A DNA stretch of 64,000 nucleotides from JBELMB01 sp042088665 (GCA_042088665.1 JBELMB010000006.1:7536-71535), one strand, 5' to 3'. Positions 1-10,031 are shown, counted from the stretch's first letter. The notes: generated by a model not told the origin, from the sequence alone. A program made the numbers and translations.

Positions 1-675
1 AAAGAAAAGCTGGAAATCCTGCCGCGCGTCTTGCCGTTTCTGCTGATCATCGTCGGCGTGCTCTATGCCATGTACGGCGGGGTCGCGACCCCGTCCGAAA
101 CGGCAGCCGTGGGCGCATTGCTGTGTCTGTTGATCGCGATGATCATCTACAAGCTGTGGAATCCAAAGGATCTTTGGGTCGTCTTGCGCGACAGCACCAA
201 GGAAAGCGTGATGATCCTCTTCATCATCGCGGCGGCGGGTGTGTTTTCCTACATGCTGTCCAGCCTCTTCATCACCCAGTCCATCGCCGCATGGATCGGC
301 ACACTGGATGTGAACCCTTGGGTTCTGATGGGCGCGGTGAACGTGTTCCTGCTGATTGCAGGGTTCTTCTTGCCGCCGGTCGCCGTGATCCTGATGGCCG
401 CGCCGATCTTGCTGCCGATCATTACCACCGCGGGCTTTGACCCGATCTGGTTCGCGGTTGTTCTGACGATCAACATGGAGATCGGGCTGATCTCTCCGCC
501 GGTGGGTCTGAACCTGTACGTGATCAACGGCATCGCGCCGGACATCTCGCTCAAGACCATCCTCATCGGGTCGCTGCCGTTTGTCGCTTGCATGGTTATT
601 GCCATCATCCTTCTGTGCATCTTTCCCGGCCTCGCGACATGGCTTCCGAACGCAGTGATGGGAACAGCGATATGA
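1..675 (+). CDS. TRAP transporter large permease (DctM family), C-terminal part, probably for malonate
   Basis: This is the C-terminal 224 residues of the large membrane subunit of a TRAP importer. The reading frame is open from the first base, so the gene starts outside the window. The sequence is almost entirely hydrophobic and shows the DctM-family signature GGVATPSETAAVGA near the left edge, followed by five or more membrane segments. The stop overlaps the next start (ATATGA at 670-675), which indicates translational coupling to malonyl-CoA decarboxylase. Being cotranscribed with malonyl-CoA decarboxylase and malonyl-CoA synthetase makes malonate or a close dicarboxylate the likely substrate. 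That assignment is inferred from context, because the solute-binding and small permease genes are not visible. Confidence 0.88.
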   Translation, partial: KEKLEILPRVLPFLLIIVGVLYAMYGGVATPSETAAVGALLCLLIAMIIYKLWNPKDLWVVLRDSTKESVMILFIIAAAGVFSYMLSSLFITQSIAAWIGTLDVNPWVLMGAVNVFLLIAGFFLPPVAVILMAAPILLPIITTAGFDPIWFAVVLTINMEIGLISPPVGLNLYVINGIAPDISLKTILIGSLPFVACMVIAIILLCIFPGLATWLPNAVMGTAI

Positions 676-1910
676 GCTATCTCGGCGGACTTTTCTCGAC
701 TGTCTTTGAGCGTCGCTTTGCGCGCGCGGTGTCTTCCGAGGTCGAAGGCCGCGGGATAAACGAACTGAGCCTCGATCTGCTCGGCGCCAGTGGCGAAGTC
801 TCCGGCAGCACTTTGGCGCAACTGATCCTGGACGGGTACGCCGCGGGGGACGCCGCCGCCAAGAAGGCGTTCTTCGAGTTCATGATGCAGGATCTGGATA
901 TTGACCCTGTCGATGTCGTGGAGAGCCTGAAGACCTACAAGGAGTTCCAGACCAAGCGCAGCTACCGTGCCTTTGTAGAGGCCAGCGAACCCAGACGGCA
1001 GGAATTGCTGCGGCGCCTGAACGGCGTGCCGCGCGGGACAGAGCGTCTGGTCTCCATGCGCAAAGACCTGTTGCAGATGATGAAGGATGACCCGAAGCTG
1101 GCGCCGCTGGACGTGGATTTCGGGCATCTTTTTGCATCGTGGTTCAATCGCGGTTTCCTCGTCTTGCGTCCGATCAACTGGTCGAGCCCTGCGGAGATCC
1201 TTGAAAAGATCATCGCATACGAAGCCGTCCATGCCATCGACAGCTGGGACGCCTTGCGCCTGCGCCTGCAACCTTCGGATCGTCGGTGTTTCGGGTTCTT
1301 TCACCCCGCGATGCCCGATGAGCCATTGATCTTTGTCGAGGTCGCGCTGACCCAAGGGGTGCCGAATTCCGTGCAGGCCTTGCTTGCGGACGGGCGCACG
1401 CCGATCGCGGCGGATGAGGCGGATACCGCGGTGTTCTATTCGATTTCAAACTGTCAGGCCGGGTTGGCGGGAGTCTCCTTCGGGAATTCGCTGATCAAGC
1501 AGGTAGCTGCGGATCTGGCGCGTGACTTGTCCGGGCTGGATACATTCGTGACCCTGTCGCCCATTCCGGGTTTTGCCAAATGGCGGGCCCAGAACGCAAA
1601 TCCCGCGTTTGAGAAGGCGTCGATCGAGGCGCAGGCGGCCTATTACCTGACGCAGGCAAAGCGCGAGGACAAGCTGCCCGTGGACCCGGTCGCGCGCTTT
1701 CATCTTGGCAACGGCGCAGCTGTACACGCGGTGCATGCGCAGGCCGATGTGTCCGAGAATGGCATGCGCCAGTCGCACGGGACCATGGTGAACTACCTCT
1801 ACGATCTGTCCCAGATCACCACGAACCACGAGAGCTTTGTGACGGAAAAAACCGTTGCCGCCTCACCAGATGTACGCGCGCTGAGCGCGTCAGCCGCCGC
1901 CGCCGGTTAA
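672..1910 (+). CDS. matA: Malonyl-CoA decarboxylase
   Basis: The 412-residue product should decarboxylate malonyl-CoA to acetyl-CoA in the cytoplasm. The frame is open from 588, but ATG 672 fits best because it overlaps the TRAP permease stop and begins the recognisable protein MSYLGGLF. The family has a helical N-terminal domain and a GNAT-like C-terminal domain. The typical C-terminal motifs are present: TLSPIPGF with the family serine at residue 296, then MVNYLYDL and TNHES with the family histidine at residue 386. The gene lies 11 bases before malonyl-CoA synthetase, so the two would convert imported malonate through malonyl-CoA to acetyl-CoA. Length and motifs are normal for the family. 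Confidence 0.93.
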   Translation: MSYLGGLFSTVFERRFARAVSSEVEGRGINELSLDLLGASGEVSGSTLAQLILDGYAAGDAAAKKAFFEFMMQDLDIDPVDVVESLKTYKEFQTKRSYRAFVEASEPRRQELLRRLNGVPRGTERLVSMRKDLLQMMKDDPKLAPLDVDFGHLFASWFNRGFLVLRPINWSSPAEILEKIIAYEAVHAIDSWDALRLRLQPSDRRCFGFFHPAMPDEPLIFVEVALTQGVPNSVQALLADGRTPIAADEADTAVFYSISNCQAGLAGVSFGNSLIKQVAADLARDLSGLDTFVTLSPIPGFAKWRAQNANPAFEKASIEAQAAYYLTQAKREDKLPVDPVARFHLGNGAAVHAVHAQADVSENGMRQSHGTMVNYLYDLSQITTNHESFVTEKTVAASPDVRALSASAAAAG

Positions 1911-1921
1911 GGAGCAAGACC

Positions 1922-3445
1922 ATGGCAAACCCGCTTTACGATTCACTCTTTGGTCAACATCAGGGCAGCGAGGCGGTCTTCTTGCGCTTGCAGGACAACG
2001 AAGCCGTAACCTATGACGCCTTCCTTGGACTGGCGGCGCAATACGCCGGGTTGTTCTGTGATGCAGGTTTGGTTCCGGGGGATCGGGTTGCGGTTCAAAT
2101 CGAAAAATCCCCCGAAGCCTTGGCAGTCTACGCCGCCTGTGTTCAGGCGGGTTTGGTCTTTTTGCCCCTGAACACGGGGTACACGCCGTCAGAGGTGACC
2201 TATTTCATCAAAAACAGCGGTGCGCGCATTGTTCTGTGTGACGGGCGCAAACGCGACGCCCTTGCGCCCATTGCGCAGAAAAGTGGCGCCCAGCTGGAAA
2301 CCCTGAACGCGGATGGCACCGGGTCTTTTCCGGACAAGGCCAAGGCCTTTGGGACGGTCTTTCAGACGGTCGCGCGCAGCGCTGACGATCTCGCGGCCTT
2401 TCTCTACACCTCGGGCACGACCGGGCGCTCCAAGGGGGCGATGTTGAGCCAGGGCAATCTCTTGTCCAATGCAGAGACATTGCAAAAAGAGTGGCGCTTT
2501 TCGTCGGATGACGTGCTGTTGCATGCCTTGCCCATCTTCCATACGCACGGTCTGTTTGTCGCCACCAACATCACCTTGCTCTCTGGCAGCCAGATGATCT
2601 TTTTGCCCAGGTTCAATCTGGACGCGTTGATTGCACATCTGCCGAGCGCCTCGACGATGATGGGTGTGCCGACGTTCTACACCCGTCTGCTGGACGATGC
2701 GCGGTTCACCGGTGACCTGGCCCGGCACATGCGTTTGTTCGTGTCCGGCAGCGCGCCTCTGCTGGCCGAAACGCATGTGCAGTTTGAAAAGCGCACGGGT
2801 CACCGCATCCTTGAACGCTATGGCATGACCGAAACCAACATGAACACCTCCAATCCCTATGACGGCGAGCGTCGGGCGGGGACGGTCGGGTTTCCGCTGC
2901 CGGGTGTCGAACTCAAGATCACCGACCCGGCAACCGGAGCGACGCTGCCAGACGGTGAAATTGGCGCAATCGAAGTGCGCGGCCCCAATGTGTTCCAGGG
3001 ATACTGGCAGATGCCGGAAAAGACCGCCGAAGAACTGCGTGAAAACGGGTTTTTCATAACCGGCGATCTTGGCCAGATTGATGAGGCCGGTTACCTCAGC
3101 ATTGTGGGCCGGGACAAGGATCTCATCATCTCAGGGGGGTACAATATCTACCCCAAAGAGATCGAACTCCTGCTGGATCAACAGGATGGCGTCCTTGAAA
3201 GCGCGGTTATCGGCATCCCACACGCCGATTTTGGCGAAAGCGTTGTCGGGATCCTTGTCGCGCAGTCCGGTCATGTCCCTGACCTCGAAGGCATCAAGGA
3301 GCGCATCGGCAAATCCCTTGCACGCTTCAAGCAGCCTCAACATCTGATCATTCTGCCAGAGCTTCCCCGGAACACCATGGGCAAGGTTCAAAAGAAAGCG
3401 CTGCGCGAGCAATTTGCAGATGGCGTGCCCCAATCGGTGTCGTGA
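1922..3445 (+). CDS. matB: Malonyl-CoA synthetase (acyl-CoA ligase superfamily)
   Basis: The 507-residue ANL-superfamily ligase would activate malonate with ATP and CoA. The phosphate-binding loop YTSGTTGRSKG begins at residue 162. The adenylation core continues with YGMTETNMNT, and the hinge motif GRDKDLIISGGYNIYP lies near residue 396. The C-terminal catalytic lysine motif is RNTMGKVQKK. A strong Shine-Dalgarno sequence (AAGGAGC) precedes ATG 1922. The specificity call rests mainly on the tight linkage with malonyl-CoA decarboxylase and a TRAP transporter, which is the standard malonate-utilisation layout in alphaproteobacteria. Another short-chain acyl-CoA ligase activity cannot be excluded from sequence alone. 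Confidence 0.9.
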   Translation: MANPLYDSLFGQHQGSEAVFLRLQDNEAVTYDAFLGLAAQYAGLFCDAGLVPGDRVAVQIEKSPEALAVYAACVQAGLVFLPLNTGYTPSEVTYFIKNSGARIVLCDGRKRDALAPIAQKSGAQLETLNADGTGSFPDKAKAFGTVFQTVARSADDLAAFLYTSGTTGRSKGAMLSQGNLLSNAETLQKEWRFSSDDVLLHALPIFHTHGLFVATNITLLSGSQMIFLPRFNLDALIAHLPSASTMMGVPTFYTRLLDDARFTGDLARHMRLFVSGSAPLLAETHVQFEKRTGHRILERYGMTETNMNTSNPYDGERRAGTVGFPLPGVELKITDPATGATLPDGEIGAIEVRGPNVFQGYWQMPEKTAEELRENGFFITGDLGQIDEAGYLSIVGRDKDLIISGGYNIYPKEIELLLDQQDGVLESAVIGIPHADFGESVVGILVAQSGHVPDLEGIKERIGKSLARFKQPQHLIILPELPRNTMGKVQKKALREQFADGVPQSVS

Positions 3446-3789
3446 GGTGGTGACACCCTGAGCCGCGGATCAGGATCCATCGATCGCCAGAGGCGGTCCC
3501 TTTGACATCATCTTCCGGCGCGGCCCCATAAAACGGTGCCGCATGGGGTCGGGGCCTTGATCCGCCCCCCGATTGTTCGGATTGAACAAGGTCGCCACCC
3601 CTCGATCAACCAAGGGGGTGTGATCGCATCCCGCCGGACGACCAATCCTTTGTGTCGCATCCCGGGTCGGCTCGTTGAAACCCGTCCCATGGGTCGGCCG
3701 TCGAGCTGGGGGCAGGGGCGTGATGCGCCTTGCCCGGTGTGCCTGATAGGATACTCTGACAATCACTCCACTTTATCGGCGAGCTGCAA
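3446..3789 (+). other. Intergenic region, nothing recognised
   Basis: These 344 bases separate the malonate operon from a LysR gene. Short open frames exist on both strands but none has a convincing ribosome site or family resemblance. A promoter for the LysR gene would be expected in the last 80 bases, which are more AT-rich, but I cannot place its boxes reliably. Confidence 0.4.
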
Positions 3790-4686
3790 GTGATAAGAAG
3801 TCAGATAACCTTCAAGCAGCTTGAGGCCTTTGCCTATGTCGTTGATACAGGCACATTTCGCGCAGCCGCCACAGCGCTTGGGACCACCCAACCCAATATT
3901 TCGGCGCGCATCACGGCGCTTGAGACCGCGCTGAACGTCACATTGATGATCCGCGACGCCGGGTCCGTCCGTTTGACCGCCAATGGTGAAAAGCTCCTCC
4001 TGAAAACACGAGAGGTGTTATGGGCTGGCGAGGCGCTTCTTGAGGAAGCCGGGCGGCAAGACATCATCGAAGAAACCCTGAGGCTGGGCGTGACCGAGCT
4101 TGTGGCCTGCACATGGCTGCAGGATTTCCTGCGGTTGATCAAAGAGGCTTACCCAAGGCTTCGGATCCAGCTTGAGGTCGATCTGTCGACCTCGATCGAC
4201 ACGCGTCTGATGGAGGGGCAGCTGGATCTGGCGCTGCAGACAGGGCCCTTCAGGTCTGCGGGTTTTGCCAGCGAAGCCTTGGGGACAGAGCCTTATTGCT
4301 GGGTCGCGACGCCGGACCTGTTCGAAAAACCGGATGCCGAGGCCTCTCTCGCGCGGCTGTTTGACTTCACCATCTTGACCCATGCGAAACATACCCAGGC
4401 CTGCGCGTCACTTCATCATCTCGCGGCCGAGCGGGGGTTCAAGGACACGCAGATCGTGCATTCCAGCGCGCTGTCTGCCTGCGTCCCGATGGTCCTTGAA
4501 GGGATGGGTGTCGCACTGTTGCCCGAACGGCTCGTGCGGCAGGAGATCGCATCAGGCAGTTTGCACAGGATCGAAACCGAATGGCTGCCGGAGCCATTGT
4601 CCTTCTTTGCGCGGTTTGCCCCGGCACGCGCTGCGCTTTACGTTGGCAAGGCTGCCAAAATGGCCAAACAAGCGATGAAATCCTGA
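3790..4686 (+). CDS. LysR-family transcriptional regulator
   Basis: The 298-residue protein has a LysR winged helix-turn-helix in residues 1-65 (TFKQLEAFAYVVDTGTFRAA, then TTQPNISARI), followed by a periplasmic-binding-protein-like effector domain. The predicted start is GTG 3790. It reads in the same direction as the hyuA-hyuB-oxidoreductase genes that begin 98 bases downstream. The most economical reading is local regulation of that set, although LysR regulators are more often divergent from their targets. The effector is unknown. Confidence 0.88.
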   Translation: MIRSQITFKQLEAFAYVVDTGTFRAAATALGTTQPNISARITALETALNVTLMIRDAGSVRLTANGEKLLLKTREVLWAGEALLEEAGRQDIIEETLRLGVTELVACTWLQDFLRLIKEAYPRLRIQLEVDLSTSIDTRLMEGQLDLALQTGPFRSAGFASEALGTEPYCWVATPDLFEKPDAEASLARLFDFTILTHAKHTQACASLHHLAAERGFKDTQIVHSSALSACVPMVLEGMGVALLPERLVRQEIASGSLHRIETEWLPEPLSFFARFAPARAALYVGKAAKMAKQAMKS

Positions 4687-4784
4687 TGGATCACTATTTT
4701 TGATCGGTGTGAGAAATTTAATCAATTTGCTTCTCCGGCAGAATTCAGGCCACCTGCTGGCGTAACACGAAGCAGGAGTCCGAG

Positions 4785-6872
4785 ATGACAGCGGCATCCA
4801 TTCGACTAGGCGTCGACATCGGCGGCACATTTACAGACGTCGTTCTGGAAAAGGACGGGGTTTCGTTTTCGACCAAGGTCCTGACGACCTATGCCGCGCC
4901 GGAAAACGCGATCATCGAGGGGATGCATCAGGTCTGTGCCAAATCCGGGGTCCAGCCCGCGCAGATCGACCAGATCATCCATGGCACGACCCTTGCGACC
5001 AATGCGCTGATTGAACGGCGCGGTGCAAGGACCGCGCTGATCACCACCGAAGGCTTCCGTGACGTGATCGAGATGCGGACGGAATCGCGGTTTGAGCAAT
5101 ACGATCTGAATCTCAACCTGCCGGACCCTTTGCTGCCGCGGCAGATGCGGTTCACGGTGGCCGGGCGGGTCGATGCCAATGGCAAGATATTGGTCGATAT
5201 CGACCGCGCAGAGGTCGAGGCCGTGGTCGACCAGATCGCCATGGCGGGCTTTGAAAGCGTCGCCGTCGGGCTGATCCATTCCTATCTGAACCCTGCCCAC
5301 GAAGAGCTGGTGCGCGACGTGTTGGCCGAGAAACTGCCCGATGTCGCGGTGTCGATTTCGTCGGAGGTCTCGCCGCAGATGCGCGAATACGAGCGCTTCA
5401 ACACGGTTGTGGCCAATGCCTATATCAAGCCGCTGATGGCGTCCTATCTGGGCCGCCTCGAGGACCGGCTGAAGGGCGAAGGCGTGGCGTGCCGCATTTT
5501 CCTGATGCATTCGGGGGGCGGTATCATATCGATCCAGAACGCCGCCGATTTTCCGGTGCGTCTGGTGGAATCCGGCCCGGCGGGCGGCGCCGTGTTTGCG
5601 GCGCATATCGCGGCGCGCTATGGCCTCGACAAGGTGCTGTCCTTTGACATGGGCGGCACCACGGCCAAGATTTGCCTGATCAAGAACCAGACCCCCAAGA
5701 CCAGTCGCGTGTTCGAAGTGGCCCGGACCTACCGTTTCAAGAAGGGATCCGGCATGCCGATCTCGATCCCTGTGATCGACATGGTCGAGATCGGGGCCGG
5801 TGGCGGATCACTGGCCCATGTGGACGCGTTGCGCCAGATCCGCGTGGGGCCCGAAAGCGCCGGATCCGAGCCGGGCCCGGCGTGTTATGGCCGCGGTGGC
5901 GCGCGTCCCGCCGTCACGGATGCGGATCTGGTGCTGGGCAAGCTCGACCCCGACAATTTCGCCGGCGGATCGATCAAATTGCACCCTGAGGCCTCCAAAT
6001 CCGTCTTGGTGGACCATGTGGGCGCCACGCTGGACATGGATGCCGCCGAGGCGGCGTTTGGCGTCGCCGAAGTGGTGGACGAAAACATGGCCAATGCCGC
6101 GCGTGTCCATGCGGTGGAAAACGGTGAAGACCTGAGCGAATACACCATGATCGCCTTTGGCGGGGCGGCCCCGCTGCACGCCGGGCGGCTGTGTGAAAAG
6201 CTGGGGGTGGACCGGCTTTTGGTGCCACCGGGGGCCGGGGTCGGCTCTGCCATCGGGTTCCTGCGCGCGCCGTTCAGTTTCGAAGCCAACCGGTCGGTCT
6301 ATATGAAGCTCAGCGATTTTGACCCGGCGCGGATCATCTCTTTGCTGAGCGACCTTCAGTCCGAGGCGACAGGGTTCGTGCGGACCTGCGATGCCGTCAG
6401 CCCGATCCTGTCCGAATTCAAGGTCTACATGCGCTACACCGGGCAAGGCTGGGAAATCCCGATTGAGCTGACCGAAGAGCAGGCGATGTCCCCCGACGTG
6501 GCGACGTTCGAGGCACGGTTCATCGAAGACTACACAAAGCTCTTTGGCCGCCCGGTCGAGGGCATGGATATTGAGATCACGGTCTGGTCGGTGAATGCGA
6601 CGACGCCGCCTGAACAAGTCGCAAGGGTTGCCGAAACGGGCGGGCTGAGCACCGCGCCTGCCGCTGCACAACGCCAGCTTTTTGACGCGGCCAAAGCCAC
6701 ATATGCGGATGCGGCGGTCGTGAACCGCGCCGACATGGCCCGGGGCGCGCGGGCATCAGGACCGTCTGCCATCGTCGAGGATGAAACCACCATCATCGTG
6801 CCTTCCAGCCGAGACGCGATCCGCCAGCCGGACGGCTGCATCGACATGACCCCCAAAGGAGCCGCCCAATGA
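4785..6872 (+). CDS. hyuA: Hydantoinase/oxoprolinase family protein, HyuA-type subunit
   Basis: The 695-residue protein is the ATP-dependent A subunit of an N-methylhydantoinase/acetone carboxylase/5-oxoprolinase family enzyme. It carries the actin-like nucleotide-binding motifs LGVDIGGTFTDVVLE at the N-terminus, HGTTLATNALIERRGA near residue 65, and FDMGGTTAKICLI near residue 290. A good Shine-Dalgarno (AGGAG) precedes ATG 4785. Its stop overlaps the hyuB start (ATGA), so the two subunits should be made in balance. Family members open cyclic amides or carboxylate ketones using ATP. The actual substrate here is unknown, and the adjacent FAD oxidoreductase suggests an N-methylated or cyclic amino-acid derivative. 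Confidence 0.9.
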   Translation: MTAASIRLGVDIGGTFTDVVLEKDGVSFSTKVLTTYAAPENAIIEGMHQVCAKSGVQPAQIDQIIHGTTLATNALIERRGARTALITTEGFRDVIEMRTESRFEQYDLNLNLPDPLLPRQMRFTVAGRVDANGKILVDIDRAEVEAVVDQIAMAGFESVAVGLIHSYLNPAHEELVRDVLAEKLPDVAVSISSEVSPQMREYERFNTVVANAYIKPLMASYLGRLEDRLKGEGVACRIFLMHSGGGIISIQNAADFPVRLVESGPAGGAVFAAHIAARYGLDKVLSFDMGGTTAKICLIKNQTPKTSRVFEVARTYRFKKGSGMPISIPVIDMVEIGAGGGSLAHVDALRQIRVGPESAGSEPGPACYGRGGARPAVTDADLVLGKLDPDNFAGGSIKLHPEASKSVLVDHVGATLDMDAAEAAFGVAEVVDENMANAARVHAVENGEDLSEYTMIAFGGAAPLHAGRLCEKLGVDRLLVPPGAGVGSAIGFLRAPFSFEANRSVYMKLSDFDPARIISLLSDLQSEATGFVRTCDAVSPILSEFKVYMRYTGQGWEIPIELTEEQAMSPDVATFEARFIEDYTKLFGRPVEGMDIEITVWSVNATTPPEQVARVAETGGLSTAPAAAQRQLFDAAKATYADAAVVNRADMARGARASGPSAIVEDETTIIVPSSRDAIRQPDGCIDMTPKGAAQ

Positions 6873-8578
6873 CGACAGAGCGTTCAAAAGTCGCCTATCA
6901 GGTCATGTGGAACCGCTTGATCTCGGTCGTCGAAGAACAAGCGCAGGCGCTGGTGCGCACCGCGTTTTCCACCTCGGTGCGCGAGGCGGGCGATCTGTCT
7001 GCGGGGGTCTACGATCTGCACGGACAGATGCTGGCGCAGGCCGTCACCGGGACGCCCGGGCATGTCAACGCCATGGCCGACGCCGTGGCGCATTTCATCC
7101 GCAGGATCGGGCGCGAGAACATCCACGAGGGCGATGTCTATATCACCAACGACCCGTGGGAAGGCACAGGCCACCTGCATGACATCACCATGGTCACGCC
7201 GTCTTTTCACAAAGGCACGCATGTGGGTTTCTTTGCCTGCACCGCGCATATCGTCGACATTGGCGGGCGCGGGTTCGGAGCGGATGCGCATTCGGTCTAC
7301 GAAGAAGGCCTGTATATCCCGATCATGAAGTTCGCCGACAAGGGCAAGGTCGACGCGACCTTGACCCGCATCATTCGCGGCAATGTCCGCGAGCCGGATC
7401 AACTGATCGGAGACATCTACGCGCTGGCGACCTGCAACGAGATTGGCCATCGCCGCCTGATCGACATGATGACGGAGTTTGACCTCGCGCATCTCGATGG
7501 TATCGCGGCCTTCATCCTCGACAACTCCCGCCGTGCCACGATTGAACGCATCGCCGCGCTGCCGCAGCAATCGGCAGAGGGCGAGATGACGGTGGACGGG
7601 TTTGAAAAACCCATCACGCTGAAGGTCAGGATCAGCGTTGAAGGCGAGCGGATCGTATCGGATTTTACCGGCTCGTCCGGCGTCGACCAAAAGGGCATCA
7701 ATTGCCCGCTGGTCTATGCCAAGGCCTATGCCTGTTACGCGCTCAAGGTCGCGATAGCGCCGGAGATCCCGAACAACGCTGCCAGCCTCGCCCCCTTTGA
7801 AATCATTGCCCCGGAGAACACCATCGTCAACGCGTTGCACCCGGCCCCCGTGGCCCTTCGCCATATCGTGGGGCATTTTGTACCGGATGCGGTCTACAAC
7901 GCCTTTGACAAGATCGTCCCGGGGCTGGTGCCTGCCGAGGGCGCTGGCTGCCTTTGCAACTTCCAGGTCTCGCTGCGTCCGCGCACCGATGCGCCTGCCC
8001 CCGCCGGGGCGCGGCGGTCCGAAGTCTTGACCTTCAACTCTGGCGGATCGGGTGCTCGGCCCGAGCATGACGGGCTGAATGCCACGGCCTTCCCGTCCGG
8101 CGTCATGACGATGCCGATCGAGGCGACCGAACACGCGGGCCCGGTGATCATCTGGCGCAAGGAACTGCGCCCGGATTCAGGCGGCGCGGGCAAGACCCGC
8201 GGCGGTCTTGGCCAATACATGGAAGTGGGTGCGCAGGACGGGCATGAGTTCGACATGCAGGCCATGTTTGACCGCGTCGATCATCCCGCGCGCGGCAGGC
8301 GCGGCGGAGCAGCCGGTGCGCCGACGACGATCGTGCAGGACGACGGCAGCGCCATGAATGGCAAGGGCAAGCAGTTCGTGGCCCATGGGCGCAAGGTCGT
8401 CATGGCCTTCCCCGGGGGCGCGGGCTACGGCGACCCGGCGCAACGCCCCGTCGCACTTGTCAAACGCGATCTCGCCCGCGGCTATATCTCCGCCGAAACG
8501 GCGGCCCGGGACTACAACCTGTCAGCCGCAGACATCGCAGAGGTCGAAGCAGCCGTCGCACGGGGAGAGAACATATGA
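6869..8578 (+). CDS. hyuB: Hydantoinase B / oxoprolinase family protein, HyuB-type subunit
   Basis: The 569-residue protein is the partner B subunit of the preceding HyuA. Typical family stretches are visible: the N-terminal region around ALVRTAFSTSVREAGDLSAG, then YITNDPWEGTGHLHDI, and a C-terminal glycine-rich tail FPGGAGYGDP. ATG 6869 overlaps the hyuA stop and is preceded by AAAGGAG. The stop overlaps the start of the FAD oxidoreductase (ATGA at 8575), giving three coupled genes. The A and B subunits of this family form a complex in the cytoplasm. The substrate is not deducible from the sequence. Confidence 0.9.
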   Translation: MTTERSKVAYQVMWNRLISVVEEQAQALVRTAFSTSVREAGDLSAGVYDLHGQMLAQAVTGTPGHVNAMADAVAHFIRRIGRENIHEGDVYITNDPWEGTGHLHDITMVTPSFHKGTHVGFFACTAHIVDIGGRGFGADAHSVYEEGLYIPIMKFADKGKVDATLTRIIRGNVREPDQLIGDIYALATCNEIGHRRLIDMMTEFDLAHLDGIAAFILDNSRRATIERIAALPQQSAEGEMTVDGFEKPITLKVRISVEGERIVSDFTGSSGVDQKGINCPLVYAKAYACYALKVAIAPEIPNNAASLAPFEIIAPENTIVNALHPAPVALRHIVGHFVPDAVYNAFDKIVPGLVPAEGAGCLCNFQVSLRPRTDAPAPAGARRSEVLTFNSGGSGARPEHDGLNATAFPSGVMTMPIEATEHAGPVIIWRKELRPDSGGAGKTRGGLGQYMEVGAQDGHEFDMQAMFDRVDHPARGRRGGAAGAPTTIVQDDGSAMNGKGKQFVAHGRKVVMAFPGGAGYGDPAQRPVALVKRDLARGYISAETAARDYNLSAADIAEVEAAVARGENI

Positions 8579-9783
8579 AAACCCAAGCACCTCAGAGCAC
8601 CTCTTATGATGTGGTCATCATCGGCGGGGCCATCATGGGATCATCGACGGCTTGGTTCCTGACTGAAAATCCGGATTTCGATGGCAGCGTTCTGGTCGTG
8701 GAGCGTGACACCTCGTACCAATACTCGTCCACGGCGCATACCAATTCATGCATGCGGCAACAGTTCTCTGCCAGACTGAACGTCCAGATCAGCCAGTTTG
8801 CCGCCGATTTTGTCAAGAACCTGCCAGAGCGGATCGGCGACGACCGCGTGCCCGCGCAGGTGATCCAGAACTATGGCTACATGTATCTGGCGGACAACGA
8901 CGCCTTTGCAGAGGTTCTGCGTGAGAACCAAAAGATACAACTGGATGCGGGGACGGAAACGCAACTGCTTGCACCCGACGAGATCAAGGCCCGCTACCCG
9001 TTCTATGACGTGGATGATCTGGTCCTTGGATCGATCAATCTCAAGGATGAAGGGTATTGGGATGGCGGCACCGTCTTTGACTGGTGGCGTCGTTCGGCAA
9101 AAGAGCGCGGCGTCGAATACGTCTCCAACGAAGTGGTTGCGATCACCAGGAACGGCGCTGGAACAAGGGTGGACAGCGTCACGCTTGCATCGGGGGAGGT
9201 CATCTTCTGCGGGCAGGTGGTGAACGCCACGGGACCACGCGCCGCGCGCACGGCGCGGATGGCCGGATTGGATATTCCGGTCGAGCCTCGCAAGCGGTTC
9301 ACATGGATTTTCTCGGCTGAGACGCCGCTGGATCAGGAATTGCCCCTGACAATTGACCCCAGTGGCGTGCATTTTCGGCAAGATGGGCCAAAGACCTATC
9401 TGGCGGGCTGTCCGGCGGACCCGGACCCGGCGGTCGACTACGACGATTTCAATATGGATCATGGCCGTTGGGAGAGCCATGTCTGGCCGATCATCGCCAC
9501 CCGCATTCCCCAGTTCGAAGCCATCAAGGTGGTCACGGAATGGGCCGGGCACTACGCCTTCAACACCTTTGATCACAACGCGATCATGGGACCGCACACG
9601 GAAGTCAGCAACTTCATCTTCTTGAACGGTTTTTCGGGTCATGGGTTGCAACAGTCCCCGGCCATGGGACGCGGCACGGCTGAATGGCTGACCTCCGGCA
9701 CCTATCAGAGCCTTGACCTGACCCCTTTCAACTATGCGCGCATTCCCGAAAACCGGCCGATGATCGAAAAGGCGGTGATCTGA
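8575..9783 (+). CDS. FAD-dependent oxidoreductase (DAO/sarcosine oxidase-like)
   Basis: The 402-residue flavoprotein has an N-terminal dinucleotide-binding fold with VVIIGGAIMGSSTAW (residues about 11-25), in which the third glycine of the usual motif is followed by small residues. The C-terminal part has FSGHGLQQSPAMGR, a typical FAD-contacting segment of the D-amino-acid oxidase/sarcosine oxidase family. It probably oxidises a secondary or primary amine. Its start overlaps hyuB. Together with HyuA/HyuB it suggests ring opening followed by oxidative removal of an N-methyl or amino group. That pathway is inferred from neighbours only. Confidence 0.85.
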   Translation: MKTQAPQSTSYDVVIIGGAIMGSSTAWFLTENPDFDGSVLVVERDTSYQYSSTAHTNSCMRQQFSARLNVQISQFAADFVKNLPERIGDDRVPAQVIQNYGYMYLADNDAFAEVLRENQKIQLDAGTETQLLAPDEIKARYPFYDVDDLVLGSINLKDEGYWDGGTVFDWWRRSAKERGVEYVSNEVVAITRNGAGTRVDSVTLASGEVIFCGQVVNATGPRAARTARMAGLDIPVEPRKRFTWIFSAETPLDQELPLTIDPSGVHFRQDGPKTYLAGCPADPDPAVDYDDFNMDHGRWESHVWPIIATRIPQFEAIKVVTEWAGHYAFNTFDHNAIMGPHTEVSNFIFLNGFSGHGLQQSPAMGRGTAEWLTSGTYQSLDLTPFNYARIPENRPMIEKAVI

Positions 9784-10031
9784 TGGCGCTGGCCGCAAAC
9801 CCGTTCACCCGGTCGGTGGCCGTGCGGGACGGTGTGCATGTCCGCCCGTGTGGCCATGGCGGAATGGCGGGTGACATGGGCGAGGCTGGCAAACCCATCG
9901 GGCTGTTGATCAGAGATCTGGTTCACCCGTCCGCTCAGTCGCGGGTCCTCAAAGGCCTGCCCACAGCGAAACGCCAGAGTTTGAACCGGCTTTTGCCACC
10001 GGTTGGCCGGCCGTGGTCACATGCGGCCTGA
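9783..10031 (+). CDS. Small open reading frame, uncertain
   Basis: An 82-codon frame starts at an ATG that shares one base with the stop of the FAD oxidoreductase (TGATG), so it could be translated by coupling. The product has no family that I recognise, no clear membrane segment and no signal peptide. It overlaps the first bases of a truncated aminotransferase gene. It may equally be debris from the same deletion that damaged that gene. Confidence 0.3.
   Translation: MALAANPFTRSVAVRDGVHVRPCGHGGMAGDMGEAGKPIGLLIRDLVHPSAQSRVLKGLPTAKRQSLNRLLPPVGRPWSHAA

Noticed and set aside
6884..8134. Minus-strand frame of 416 codons
   Set aside because: It is an antisense shadow of hyuB, whose motifs are clear on the plus strand.
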